A program made the position numbers and the translations under genes. The notes under the pieces are model-generated. The model was not told where the DNA came from, did not search any database, and saw only the letters and a program-made list of their open reading frames with translations. Of a DNA stretch of 64,000 bases, positions 1 through 7,889 are shown in pieces (position 1 is the stretch's first letter; every line of letters starts with the position of its first letter). The stretch covers positions 248,001 through 312,000 of the forward strand of contig CAWJDO010000002.1 in the NCBI GenBank assembly GCA_963841635.1, read 5' to 3'. Source of the DNA: DASWZN01 sp963841635. Lineage in GTDB: Bacteria; Acidobacteriota; Terriglobia; Bryobacterales; Bryobacteraceae.

Positions 1-549
1 GGCATCCGGCATCACCACGTAACCCAGTTCGTCGATCACGATCAGGTCGTAGCGCGTCCAGCGATTCCGCACGCGCGTCAGCTCCAACTGGTTCTTGGCT
101 TCGATCAGCTCGGTCACCATTTCCGCCGCCGTCGTAAACCGCACCCGCTTGTGCTGCCGGCACGCGGCCACCGCCAACGCGGTGGCCAAGTGCGTCTTCC
201 CGGTCCCCGTTTCTCCCAGAAAAATGACCGGCTCCTTGCGCGCCAGATATCCGCCCTCGCTCAGATTCCTCATCACCGCCACGGAAATATGCGGCGCCAC
301 TTGGAAGTCGAACTCCTCCATCGTCTTCACCGCCGGGAAGTGCGCTTCCTGAATCCTCCGCGCCATCGCCCTGTGGTCGCGTTCCTCTACTTCCGCTGCC
401 AGCAGCGCCTCCAGATAACTCAGATGCGATTGCTTCTCTTTCACCGCTTCTTCGGCCAGGCGCGCAAACTGATCGCCCAGCGTGGGCAATCGCAGTTGTT
501 TGGCGTACTGTTGGATCGCCGCCTGCAGGACCGGCTTGGTGGCGCTCAT
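1..549 (-). CDS. istB: IS21 helper ATPase IstB (3' end outside window)
   Basis: This AAA+ ATPase helps the IstA transposase select and remodel target DNA. I translated 183 residues from the ATG at 549. Residues 112-119 form a Walker A motif (GETGTGKT) and residues near 168-176 a Walker B motif (DLIVIDELG), as expected for the DnaC/IstB family. The start codon overlaps the istA stop by four bases (ATGA at 546-549), which indicates translational coupling. The gene runs off the left edge; IstB proteins are usually about 240-260 residues, so roughly a quarter is missing from view. No frameshift is visible in the part present. Confidence 0.93.
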   Translation of the reverse strand, partial: MSATKPVLQAAIQQYAKQLRLPTLGDQFARLAEEAVKEKQSHLSYLEALLAAEVEERDHRAMARRIQEAHFPAVKTMEEFDFQVAPHISVAVMRNLSEGGYLARKEPVIFLGETGTGKTHLATALAVAACRQHKRVRFTTAAEMVTELIEAKNQLELTRVRNRWTRYDLIVIDELGYVVMPDA

Positions 550-2099
550 TGGATCACCTCCGTCGCCGCCCAGTTCGGCCGTAACCGTTCGTAGTCCTCC
601 AGACTCGGCTGCGGCCGGTCATAACGGCTCAGCACCCCGATGTCTACCTGTTTGGCCACCGGCCGCTGCTCCGGGCTAGGGACGTTCAACAGATAGCGGA
701 TCGCCCCTACGTTCGAACAGCCCAGTTCCAACGCCTCTTCCACCGCTCGCCGCACTGGCCCCGCGCCATATTCGCGGCCCAGCAGCAGAACGTCGATCAT
801 GGCTCGCGTTCCGGCCTGCTTGCCCTCCCGCTCCTTCAGCACTCCCCAAAACCGGTCGTAGCTGGCGGGCCAACGTCCTTGCGCGCGGCACTGCTCCAGT
901 GCCGTCGATCCGGCCAGGGCTCCCGGCTTCTTCGTCAGCGCGTCCAGGTAATGCTCCAGTTCCAGCACCTTCTTATGCCGCCCATAGCAGCGTTCGTGCC
1001 GGGCCACGCACTTGGCCTGATACCAGATCTCCACGTACGCCGAGTAGACCTTTACCTGGACTGAAGTGCCCACCGGCAGTGGCGCCGAATAGAAGTTCGT
1101 CAGCGCCTTCGCGCACCCGCTGGCATTGATCTCCGGGAAATGCAAAGAGGCCAGATCGAAGCCCTCCACGGCCAGAGGCAGAAGATGTTCCCGTTCGGCG
1201 ATCATCCCCGCGCCGATGGTTTGTGCGCGGCCCGCGATCACCCGGTTCTGCTCTTGGCGCGATCCCGCCGCCAGCAGCAGGTTCAACTCCTCCAAGTGCT
1301 GCACGCTCGGCACCGGCACCAGATAGTTCCGCCGGAACTGGCCTCCTTCGCCCTCCACGCCTCCTTTCTCGTGCCCCTCGCCGGGCGTGCAGAACTCCGA
1401 GGCGAATCCCCAGTGCGAGCGAAAACCGATGAACCGCGCGGTTTCTTCCCGTTGATGGCCGCGCAGGATCTTCTTCACGGCGCTCTTCAGGTTGTCGTAA
1501 CGCAAAACGCGGAACACGCCGCCGAAATAGGCGAAAGCCAGCTCGTGCGCTTCCAGAAACGCTTGCTGGGTGGCGTGCGGATAAGCTCGGTGAAAGGCGC
1601 CGCCGCTGGCCATGCTGCGCAAGCAGAACACGTAAGTCTTGCGGACCTCGCCGTCAAACTCGGCCCAGCCTTCGTACCAATCCACCTGCGCCTCGCCACC
1701 GAACTGGTAAGACTGCGGCACGAACGTTTCATGCCCCAGCAGACCCATGGCTGCCTTTCGGGCGCGCACATACCGGCGAACCGTCGATTCCGCCACTTCG
1801 GCTTCGGGCAACTCGCGGCGCAGCCGCATCCAGATCCGGTGTGCCGTATGCCGCTGCTTTCTGGGCGCCTTGCGGTCGGCTTCCAGGATCGCGTCGATAA
1901 ACGGGATCGCCGGCGCCAGCTTCGGCCGCTCGCGTTCCGGAACTTTGCGTTCCGCAGGCATCGCGCTGGCCATCGCCTTCCGCACCTCTCGCCGGTGTAC
2001 CCCCAGTTTCCGGGCCACCGCTCGGATCGTTCCGGCCCCATGCTCGTACTCCCGCCGGATCTGCTCGTATAGTTCCACTTTGGCTCTCCTGTTCTCCAA
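546..2099 (-). CDS. istA: IS21 transposase IstA
   Basis: This is the DDE-type integrase-fold transposase of an IS21 element, 517 residues, near normal length. The N-terminus has a helix-turn-helix resembling a resolvase-type DNA-binding domain (RAVARKLGVHRREVRKA). The catalytic core shows the first Asp in QVDWYEGW, the second in LRYDNLKSAV and the Glu in KGGVEGEGG. A Mu-type C-terminal beta-barrel region follows. The frame opens with TTG at 2099; an in-frame GTG 21 bases further in is an alternative start. It is intact and directly coupled to istB, so the element may still be active. Confidence 0.93.
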   Translation of the reverse strand: MENRRAKVELYEQIRREYEHGAGTIRAVARKLGVHRREVRKAMASAMPAERKVPERERPKLAPAIPFIDAILEADRKAPRKQRHTAHRIWMRLRRELPEAEVAESTVRRYVRARKAAMGLLGHETFVPQSYQFGGEAQVDWYEGWAEFDGEVRKTYVFCLRSMASGGAFHRAYPHATQQAFLEAHELAFAYFGGVFRVLRYDNLKSAVKKILRGHQREETARFIGFRSHWGFASEFCTPGEGHEKGGVEGEGGQFRRNYLVPVPSVQHLEELNLLLAAGSRQEQNRVIAGRAQTIGAGMIAEREHLLPLAVEGFDLASLHFPEINASGCAKALTNFYSAPLPVGTSVQVKVYSAYVEIWYQAKCVARHERCYGRHKKVLELEHYLDALTKKPGALAGSTALEQCRAQGRWPASYDRFWGVLKEREGKQAGTRAMIDVLLLGREYGAGPVRRAVEEALELGCSNVGAIRYLLNVPSPEQRPVAKQVDIGVLSRYDRPQPSLEDYERLRPNWAATEVIQ

Positions 2100-2161
2100 A
2101 CCGTCCTTCCTTCCGGGCTTTGGAAGCCCGAAACAAGATACACGGTTTGCGGTTTACAGGT

Positions 2162-2206
2162 GGGGCCAGATCAGAGTATCGAAAGGGGCCAATTCAGAGT
2201 AGCGAA
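2162..2206. repeat. Two nested 22-bp direct repeats at the IS21 end
   Basis: Copies at 2162-2183 and 2185-2206 share GGGGCCA, then TCAGAGTA, then CGAA, with three mismatches. IS21-family ends characteristically carry several such copies, which serve as transposase binding sites. Their order just outside istA supports placing the element end close to 2212. Confidence 0.6.
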
Positions 2207-2212
2207 CTCACT

Positions 2213-2497
2213 GCGAAAGTCGGGCTAGGGGGAATCCTCGGAGCCTTCGGTAGGGCGCTTGAGAAGCCAAACCAGCACTTTTTTAGGTGCTCGAATGACC
2301 TGATCCACTTTGGGCGGAGTGAATACGCACCTTCGCATGGCGGAGTTTCGGTGTCCGATGCACACGTAGGGCCGCGTCAGTTCGATTGGAACAACGTGCT
2401 CGAAATGGTAAGCAGTTACGGGAAAGCTATCGAAGACCGTGACCGAACCAATGAGGCGCTGGCAAAACTAGGCCTTAAGCTAGCCGACGATAAATAG
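2213..2497 (+). pseudogene. 3' remnant of a gene abutting the IS21 element
   Basis: An open frame continues out of the IS end and codes about 95 residues ending EALAKLGLKLADDK before a TAA at 2495-2497. It has no convincing start of its own outside the element, so it looks like the C-terminal piece of a gene cut by the insertion. The sequence is mixed-charge and soluble-looking, and I do not recognise a family. The 5' part would lie left of the window if the IS simply interrupted the gene. It may also be a chance open frame. Confidence 0.35.
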
Positions 2498-2506
2498 GGC
2501 AGCGAC

Positions 2507-2671
2507 TCAGTTGGGTTTCTTGGCGGTTCGCTTCTTCTTACGTTCGATCCGCTCGCGTTGCTCAATCTTCAGGATGGCATCCTTGGGAACTGTCAGGACC
2601 CTTCGGAATGCTTGGTCTAACCGTTCTGCAGGTGTGATCCCAGGAAGTTCTGGTAGTGGCAATCGCTTCAT
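2507..2671 (-). CDS. Small basic protein, last gene of the Doc cassette (54 aa)
   Basis: A 54-residue frame from ATG at 2671 to TGA at 2507-2509. Its ATG overlaps the stop of the Doc-like gene (ATGA at 2668-2671), so it is very likely translated by coupling. The sequence starts MKRLPLPELPG, has a predicted amphipathic helix (AERLDQAFRRVLTVPKDAI) and ends in a lysine/arginine-rich tail (ERKKKRTAKK). Small charged proteins next to Fic/Doc toxins are often antitoxins, so a neutralising role is plausible. In the classic phd-doc operon, however, the antitoxin gene precedes the toxin gene. Function is inferred from position only. Confidence 0.65.
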   Translation of the reverse strand: MKRLPLPELPGITPAERLDQAFRRVLTVPKDAILKIEQRERIERKKKRTAKKPN

Positions 2672-3090
2672 ATAACCGGAAACTCCTCTAGTCTCTTGGC
2701 GAGCCAGGGGATAACATCCGTGGCGCGCTTAACAGCTCCAGAAATAATATCCAAACAAAACTGCTCCGCCTCGTCATCGGTTGCCTTGATCGTCAAACCC
2801 AAAGAGCGCAATGCCTCCATCGCAGACATCCAGCCGACCCGCTTGTTTCCATCCGTGAAGCAATGATTCATCACCAGATAGTACAGAAGACCAGCACAAA
2901 AACTGAGACAAGGTAGGGCATCGGCCGGAGATCCGTATACCTCAAGACTCCAGGCAGCCCCTAGGCTCCGCTCAATGCATCCCGTTTGCGGATCGGAAAA
3001 ATCTCCTCCGTACCGTTTAATGCCTTCGGCATGCATGTCCGTAATACTGTCGAGCGTTATTAGATTGACCCACGGCTCTCGCTCGCTCAT
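2668..3090 (-). CDS. doc: Doc-like (Fic fold) death-on-curing toxin
   Basis: The protein is 140 residues from the ATG at 3090, a usual size for Doc. The Fic/Doc signature H-x-F-x-D-G-N-K-R spans residues 76-84 (HCFTDGNKR), with the catalytic His and the phosphate-binding loop intact. Doc enzymes phosphorylate EF-Tu and stop translation; Fic relatives AMPylate targets. I chose the ATG at 3090 because it overlaps the stop of the upstream 264-aa gene by four bases. An in-frame ATG at 3120 would add ten residues. The usual Phd antitoxin is not upstream; an unknown protein is there instead, and a 54-aa basic protein follows. Confidence 0.88.
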   Translation of the reverse strand: MSEREPWVNLITLDSITDMHAEGIKRYGGDFSDPQTGCIERSLGAAWSLEVYGSPADALPCLSFCAGLLYYLVMNHCFTDGNKRVGWMSAMEALRSLGLTIKATDDEAEQFCLDIISGAVKRATDVIPWLAKRLEEFPVI

Positions 3091-3881
3091 TGGGCCAATC
3101 TCCCCAGAAGAGCATTCCACTTCCCGTAGATCGCCTCTTCCCTGCTAGGCATTGACCACCCTGCTCCCGCTGCCTGCAACCGCAACAATCGGGAGCCACC
3201 CTCCTGCATCACTGCAAGGGCCTTAATGGGAGAGCTGCGAAGTTCCAGAGCATTGTCTACCTGTAGTGCCGATGCCGATAGCGTGAAGTTCCGTCCCTCG
3301 TCGGACTTTATCCTAATTTCATTTCTTCCTGGCTCAAATCCTACCCCGACGATTCTGCCCGACAACTCAGCCAAATAGGGGAGATCGGAAAGAAGGTCGG
3401 ATAAGGCCATGCTGTGTAGTTCAACGCGCTTGAATTCGTGCCCGTTGTGATGAAGGACGTAGGTCTGCCGATATACCCCAACGGGCAATGCTCGCAAGTA
3501 TCGACGAACACCGGAATTCTTCAGCGTCCCCTTGCTCTCTAGTTCCACCGCCTCAAGCAATTGCGTTCCTGCGACCTGGGGAAGATCGTCAAACAACTGC
3601 ATGCTCTCTCCCTGGGGAGTGTGAATGGACACCAACCCGGCGAAACCAGAAGAGCCTTCTTTTATGCTTTCAATCTGAATGTCAAGCTGTCTCGCAGCAT
3701 TTGCAAAACGGCCCACCTCTGCGGCCTCCCCCTCTACGGCGTCGCCAACGATATTGGTAGCGATCCTCCGAAGGGCTGCCAGCAAACAGGTGAGAGCCTC
3801 GCCGAACGCACCAAGGCTCAAGCGGTGCTCCTGAAGACCCGGCGCATCGCCATCCCATACGATGTCAAGTTGTACGGCCAT
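3087..3881 (-). CDS. Unknown 264-aa protein, first gene of the Doc cassette
   Basis: No family is recognised. The product is soluble, with no signal peptide or membrane segment. It begins with a beta-strand-like stretch (QLDIVWDGD), then a helical segment rich in Ala and Leu (LGAFGEALTCLLAALRRI). The middle is mixed strand/helix, and the region around GRIVGVGFEPGRNEIRIK looks like a small beta barrel. It ends with a Trp-containing helix (IYGKWNALLGRLAQ). The gene opens the three-gene overlapping operon, so it should be made together with the Doc-like toxin and the small basic protein. A regulatory, adaptor or antitoxin role is possible but unproven. Confidence 0.75.
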   Translation of the reverse strand: MAVQLDIVWDGDAPGLQEHRLSLGAFGEALTCLLAALRRIATNIVGDAVEGEAAEVGRFANAARQLDIQIESIKEGSSGFAGLVSIHTPQGESMQLFDDLPQVAGTQLLEAVELESKGTLKNSGVRRYLRALPVGVYRQTYVLHHNGHEFKRVELHSMALSDLLSDLPYLAELSGRIVGVGFEPGRNEIRIKSDEGRNFTLSASALQVDNALELRSSPIKALAVMQEGGSRLLRLQAAGAGWSMPSREEAIYGKWNALLGRLAQ

Positions 3882-3991
3882 TGGAACTCCTACACTCCTG
3901 CGAACTTCACTATATCCAAAAAGATGCTCCGAGGATCAAGCCGGTTCCCAGGAAGACTATGAAACCGGCCTCTTGCCTCTTCTTGACCTCT

Positions 3992-4957
3992 TTATGTTTG
4001 CGGCAGAGCCGCGTGATCCTCCTGGTTCTTTCCGGTCAGTTCATTCCAGGTCAACCGCTTGCCGAGTACCCCTCGCACAGCCATATCGAACCGCTGTCCG
4101 TCGTTCATGTCTTTGCGGTTGTTGAACCGAAAAACCTGCTCGTCAACATAAGCCTGAAGGTGGGCCGGGTCAACGCTAACGTAGGTTCCCTTCAAGGTTC
4201 GCTTTAGGAGCGACCAGAAGTTTTCCATCCCGTTCACGTGGATGTGGCCCCTCACGTACCCCTCCAGTTTGTTGACCATCTCGTGTGTGTAAATCTGCGG
4301 CGGAAGGCTCTGATAGGCGTCGTACTCGTCGGAGATCACTGTCGAGCCCGGTTCCACGTGCTCCGCAACGTTCTTGTGAATCTCGTAATGCTTGCGCGTC
4401 GGAGCAACTGTAGCCCGCGCTTCCCCGTCGCGCTCCAGGAGCCCGAGCACTACGGTCTTGCCCCAATTGCCGTCATTCTTCGCTTGGATGGCGCGCTTCG
4501 ATTTGCGGTGCATGTTCGTCACTTTGCCGCCGACGAAAGTTTCGTCCGCTTCAACTTGTCCCGAGAGCTTGTTGATGGTCCCTAAATTGAGAGCATGGCG
4601 AATCCGATGATCCATGAACCACGCGGTTTTCTGGGTCACGCCGATGGCGCGGTGAACTTCGTAGGATGAGACGCCATTCTTACAGTTCACAACCTGCCAC
4701 ATCGCCATAAGCCATTTATCCAGGCCGAGCGGGGAGTCTTCAAAGATGGTCCCGGTCTTCGCGGTGAACTGGCGGCCGGAATGGCGAGCGCTGCACTGCC
4801 AACGGTTGTACTTCTCCAGGAATGTGACATGCTGGCTGCCGCAGCGCGGGCAGGTCACGCCGTTCGGCCAGCGGCGAGCCACAAGGTACTCACGGCAGTT
4901 GATCGGGTTCGAGAAGTATTCGATGGCTTCTTTGAGGGTTGCAAGTACCGGTTCCAT
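3992..4957 (-). CDS. IS1595-family (ISXO2-like) transposase
   Basis: The protein has 321 residues and full family architecture. An N-terminal zinc-ribbon-like region (CPRCGSQ, then WQCSARH) precedes the TGTIFEDSPLGL motif common to the family. The DDE-type catalytic core follows: Asp in EADETFVGG, Asp in ISDEYDAY, and the Asn/Glu box HVNGMENFWSLLKR. No passenger gene sits with it unless the adjacent Doc cassette (2507-3881) is one. I could not find matching terminal inverted repeats at either side. A consensus promoter lies immediately upstream. The frame is intact. Confidence 0.9.
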   Translation of the reverse strand: MEPVLATLKEAIEYFSNPINCREYLVARRWPNGVTCPRCGSQHVTFLEKYNRWQCSARHSGRQFTAKTGTIFEDSPLGLDKWLMAMWQVVNCKNGVSSYEVHRAIGVTQKTAWFMDHRIRHALNLGTINKLSGQVEADETFVGGKVTNMHRKSKRAIQAKNDGNWGKTVVLGLLERDGEARATVAPTRKHYEIHKNVAEHVEPGSTVISDEYDAYQSLPPQIYTHEMVNKLEGYVRGHIHVNGMENFWSLLKRTLKGTYVSVDPAHLQAYVDEQVFRFNNRKDMNDGQRFDMAVRGVLGKRLTWNELTGKNQEDHAALPQT

Positions 4958-4963
4958 ACTTCA

Positions 4964-4992
4964 AGAATACGCCTTTACGTGTGATTTGTCAA
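4964..4992 (-). promoter_or_regulatory. Sigma-70-type promoter for the IS1595 transposase
   Basis: Read on the minus strand, TTGACA (4992-4987) and TATTCT (4969-4964) are separated by exactly 17 bases. The expected transcription start, about seven bases past the -10 box, falls on the A of the transposase ATG at 4957. The mRNA is therefore predicted to be leaderless or nearly so. Confidence 0.65.
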
Positions 4993-5602
4993 GTAAATTA
5001 TTGCCGATTAAGTTGGGGAAGTAGGGGTGAACGGGCAGGGTTTACCGGCTTGGGGAGTGTCCCGCCGCGGTTGAGCAGGCGCTGGAGCGTGGCCGGGGAA
5101 CCTGGGGGGCGTGGCCGGTGTCTGATCCAATGTGCCCGATCTGGCCGGTGTGTCCGGGTATGTGAACATGATCGCCGCTCTGTGCGTTCTGGCGGCCGTT
5201 CTGAGATGCGGGAAGCATTCGCGTTTGACCTTTCGTGCCTTGGGCCGAGGTTCAGAGCCTGCGTGGACGTACGACGCTTTCACCCGACTGCGGCCCGCCG
5301 CCTCGAGGAAGAGACTGCCGCTTATGACCCGCACAAACCACTCAAGTGGACCCCGGAGCTGTACCAGAGGTTCGGCCGGGATTCCGAGAGCGCGGCGACT
5401 GTGGTCGTGCGTGGGGTTGAAGATGCTGAAGGGGACTACGGCAGCACCGCCAAGGTTGGGCGCCGGATCGCTTCCCGCTTCTGGACAGAAAGCGATCCTG
5501 TTCTGGGACCACCGCTCGGAGCGCGTGGTTGCCCCGTTCAGCGAGCAGGGCGTCGAGGCGGTTCGCGCTGGAATTGCGGAAGCGGCGGGCGATCCTCTCT
5601 GA
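4993..5602. other. No supported gene; possibly decayed coding sequence
   Basis: Several overlapping frames are open on the plus strand, but none has a convincing start, ribosome site or recognisable family. Short stretches look protein-like in different frames, such as KPLKWTPELYQRF near 5336-5375 and AILFWDHRSERVVAPF near 5498-5545. This would fit a gene with several frameshifts, but I cannot assign it. I saw no RNA gene or repeat here. Confidence 0.4.
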
Positions 5603-6391
5603 CTACCGAGGGCTTCCTACCTTGAGATCAACCACACGCACCTCGATGTCGCGGTCGCGCAGGCGGTGGAGGATCTTCCCGGTCCCGTCGACTACCAGGC
5701 TGGCGCCTCCGTAGGTCCAGCCTTTCCAGGGGCCGTGGCTCATGACGCCGACCAGATCCGTGCCGATAAACGGGCACTTGAGCAGCGCCGCGCGGCGGGT
5801 GACCAGGTCCTCCAGGCTTTGGGCGTGGGCGGGCCACTTGTCCGGTTCGGCGGCCCAGCCGTAGGGGACCAGCAAAAGATCCGGCTTGAGCCGCTGGATG
5901 CGGTCGAGGTAGGCGTCGGTGAACGTGTCGGCACAGATCAAGACGCCGATGCGGCCATACTCGGTCTCGGCGATGGAGATGTCTTCAGGCTTTCCGGTGG
6001 AGTAGGGCGGCTCCATCAGCTCGGGGAGCACGTTCAGTTTGCGGTGTTTGGAGAGGAGCCGGCCGGTTTTGTCGATCAGGATGGCGGAGTCGTAGAGGCG
6101 GCCGCCGTCCTTCTCGTCGAGGCCGATGGCGATCATGATGCCGTACTTGCGGGCGAGGGCGGCGAGGCGGTCGCTATCGGCGCCGGGGATGGGCGCGGCG
6201 AGGCGGTGCGCGTCGGGATTCTCCCAGCCCAGGATGGAAGACTCGGGGAAGGCGGCGATTTGGGCGCCGCCGGCATGGGCCTGATCGAGGGCGTATTCGA
6301 TGCGGCGGAAGTTGCCTTCGCGGTCGGCGTCGATGACCAGGATCTGGCACACGGCGATGCGGAGGGCGAGGGCCAGCAGCGGGAGCAGCAT
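5603..6391 (-). CDS. Carbon-nitrogen hydrolase (nitrilase superfamily)
   Basis: The 262-residue protein belongs to the nitrilase/cyanide dihydratase/amidase fold, which hydrolyses non-peptide C-N bonds. The catalytic triad is visible: Glu50 (AAFPESS), Lys118 (KHRKLN) and Cys153 (LICADTF). The family core begins almost at once (LRIAVCQ), after a short hydrophobic start (MLLPLLALA) that could be a signal peptide or simply the first strand. The substrate cannot be told from sequence. It stands alone on the minus strand, and its stop lies near the decayed stretch to its left. Confidence 0.85.
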   Translation of the reverse strand: MLLPLLALALRIAVCQILVIDADREGNFRRIEYALDQAHAGGAQIAAFPESSILGWENPDAHRLAAPIPGADSDRLAALARKYGIMIAIGLDEKDGGRLYDSAILIDKTGRLLSKHRKLNVLPELMEPPYSTGKPEDISIAETEYGRIGVLICADTFTDAYLDRIQRLKPDLLLVPYGWAAEPDKWPAHAQSLEDLVTRRAALLKCPFIGTDLVGVMSHGPWKGWTYGGASLVVDGTGKILHRLRDRDIEVRVVDLKVGSPR

Positions 6392-6456
6392 GAACCTACT
6401 TTACTGGTTTTACTGGCTGCGGAACCCGGCGGGGGCAGGCGGTGTTCAATGAGCCG

Positions 6457-6946
6457 ATGCCCCGGATTCGGTTGAGGTACTGGCTACGGTTGCCAATCGG
6501 GCGTATTGACGCGGCGCTGCTGGGGATGATGGCGTGGTCGATGTATGGCTGGGTCTCGCGGCAGGCGCCGTTGGGCTCGATCCGGTCCGTCGCGTTCTTG
6601 CAGGAGGGGCAGGCGGTGGTCGGGTGGGACATCAGGTACGTGTCGCCACCGCCGCTGGTTCGACTGATAATGGCCGGCACGACTCCGGCCGGAATGGTCA
6701 GTCTGTGGGCGTGGCTGCACGGGCAAAACACCCTTCGGTGGGTCTGCGTTCATAAGGGTCGCGTTGTGGTCAAGTGGGGTGCTCAGATTCTTCTGGCTGC
6801 GCGCGGCGAGCGTCCCGGCATCCTTGAGCAGCCTGGCCGCGGGGTTCTTTGCCGTTGCGATGGAATTGGCCCGGATAGCTGCGGCGGTCGGGCTACTGGC
6901 TTGGGGGCTGAGGTCCGGCGTCCGCCTGCTAGCGGCTCAAGATTAA
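6457..6946 (+). pseudogene. Frameshifted small membrane protein
   Basis: From ATG at 6457 the frame codes a positively charged start (MPRIRLRYWLR) and hydrophobic stretches up to about LWAWLHG near 6720. In the next frame (+1) the sequence continues plausibly (GKTPFGGSAFIRVALW), through a membrane-like helix (ARIAAAVGLLAWGL) to a TAA at 6944-6946. The switch of coding character at about 6716-6725 suggests a frameshift. No family is recognised. The in-frame continuation of the first part (to 6954) is Cys- and Arg-rich and looks non-coding. Confidence 0.4.
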
Positions 6947-7084
6947 ATTGGTGAATGAGTATACTGTCCCGAATTTAATGTTGGGTGCGGGGATTAGTCC
7001 GGCGTACGCATGGTACGCGGCCCAAACTGAAGCTGGTGGATGGCTATCCTGTCATCGCTCCCCGAGCGCTACAATAGCGTCGAT

Positions 7085-7705
7085 ATGAACCTGCGAACCA
7101 AAATACTCGCTACACTGCCGCTCTTATTGCTACTAGGGGCATGCACAGAGGAACAGAAGCCAGTCGTCAAGAAGGAAGTCAAACCCGCGGAACCGGTCAC
7201 CGCCCAAGCCGCAGTCTACAAGGCCTACAAACAGGCACGGGGCTGGGCGCCGGACTGCCTGCTGCTCAGCGTTGCCAACCTGGACGTGAAGGACGTCAAG
7301 GGCCAGGAGGGCGGCAAGATGGCCGCCTGGGAGGTGATCTTCGTCTCCCTGAAAGAGCGCCAGTCGCGGCGCTACACCTACTCGGTCGTCGAGGTCCCCG
7401 CGAGCCACTTGGACGAAGGTGTTTCCGAGGGCTCGCCGGACATGTGGTCCCCCACCGGACAGAGCCAGCCCTTCGCCATCCAGTACCTCAAGACGGATTC
7501 GCCCGCGGCGTACACCACCGCCATGACGAAGGCCAAGGAATACGCCGGCAAGCATCCCGACATGCCGGTGAAGTTCGTGCTCGACTGGCAGAAGCGGCAC
7601 CTCAACCCCACCTGGAGGGTCTACTGGGGCGAGTCGATCACCACCAGCGACTTTGGCGTCTACGTGGATGGGACGTACGACAAGTACGTCGCGATGGCGC
7701 ACTGA
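7085..7705 (+). CDS. Predicted lipoprotein of unknown function
   Basis: The start at 7085 gives a 206-residue protein with a textbook lipoprotein signal: positive start (MNLRTK), hydrophobic core and lipobox LLGAC with Cys19. After the lipidation site comes a charged linker (EEQKPVVKKEVK), then a soluble domain rich in aromatic residues (WEVIFVSLKERQSRRYTYSVVE; DWQKRHLNPTWRVYWG). The family is not recognised. A -10-like TACAAT at 7070-7075 sits just before the start, so the leader would be only a few bases. An in-frame ATG at 7040 would bury the lipobox and is less likely. Confidence 0.75.
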   Translation: MNLRTKILATLPLLLLLGACTEEQKPVVKKEVKPAEPVTAQAAVYKAYKQARGWAPDCLLLSVANLDVKDVKGQEGGKMAAWEVIFVSLKERQSRRYTYSVVEVPASHLDEGVSEGSPDMWSPTGQSQPFAIQYLKTDSPAAYTTAMTKAKEYAGKHPDMPVKFVLDWQKRHLNPTWRVYWGESITTSDFGVYVDGTYDKYVAMAH

Positions 7706-7720
7706 TCGTGAGGCTGTGCT

Positions 7721-7765
7721 GGGGCGGGTCTGGAGACCCGCTGCAGGCGTGGACGCCTGCCCCAC
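7721..7765. repeat. REP-like paired palindromes
   Basis: Two 18-bp perfect hairpins stand side by side at 7724-7741 (arms GCGGGTCT/AGACCCGC) and 7743-7760 (arms GCAGGCGT/ACGCCTGC), each with a two-base GG centre, closed by CCCAC on the right. The minus strand reads GTGGGGC and then the two hairpins. The same layout recurs at 38174-38210. It lies just downstream of the lipoprotein gene and may also act in transcription ending. Confidence 0.7.
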
Positions 7766-7889
7766 ACGTTACAGCCTGACGATGTTCGGCGACGAGATGC
7801 CGCGCAGGGCGTTTCGCGTGTCCACGATCAGGCGCGCGCTCGCTACCAGCGCCGGATAGTCGAAGGTCGAATTCGGCGCGTCGCGACCG

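Larger units (their letters stand above)
1..2212 (-). mobile_element. IS21-family insertion sequence (one end in window)
   Basis: The istA and istB genes lie head to tail on the minus strand with the ATGA overlap usual for IS21 elements. The upstream end of the element lies between the istA start and about 2212, where nested direct repeats typical of IS21 ends occur. The other end, downstream of istB, is beyond the left edge, so element length and target duplication cannot be checked. The boundary at 2212 is my estimate, based on a terminal CA-type end after the second repeat; it could be off by a few tens of bases. Confidence 0.8.

Noticed and set aside
3882..5030. Terminal inverted repeats of the IS1595 element
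   Set aside because: I compared both flanks by eye and found no convincing matching ends, so the element borders are left open.
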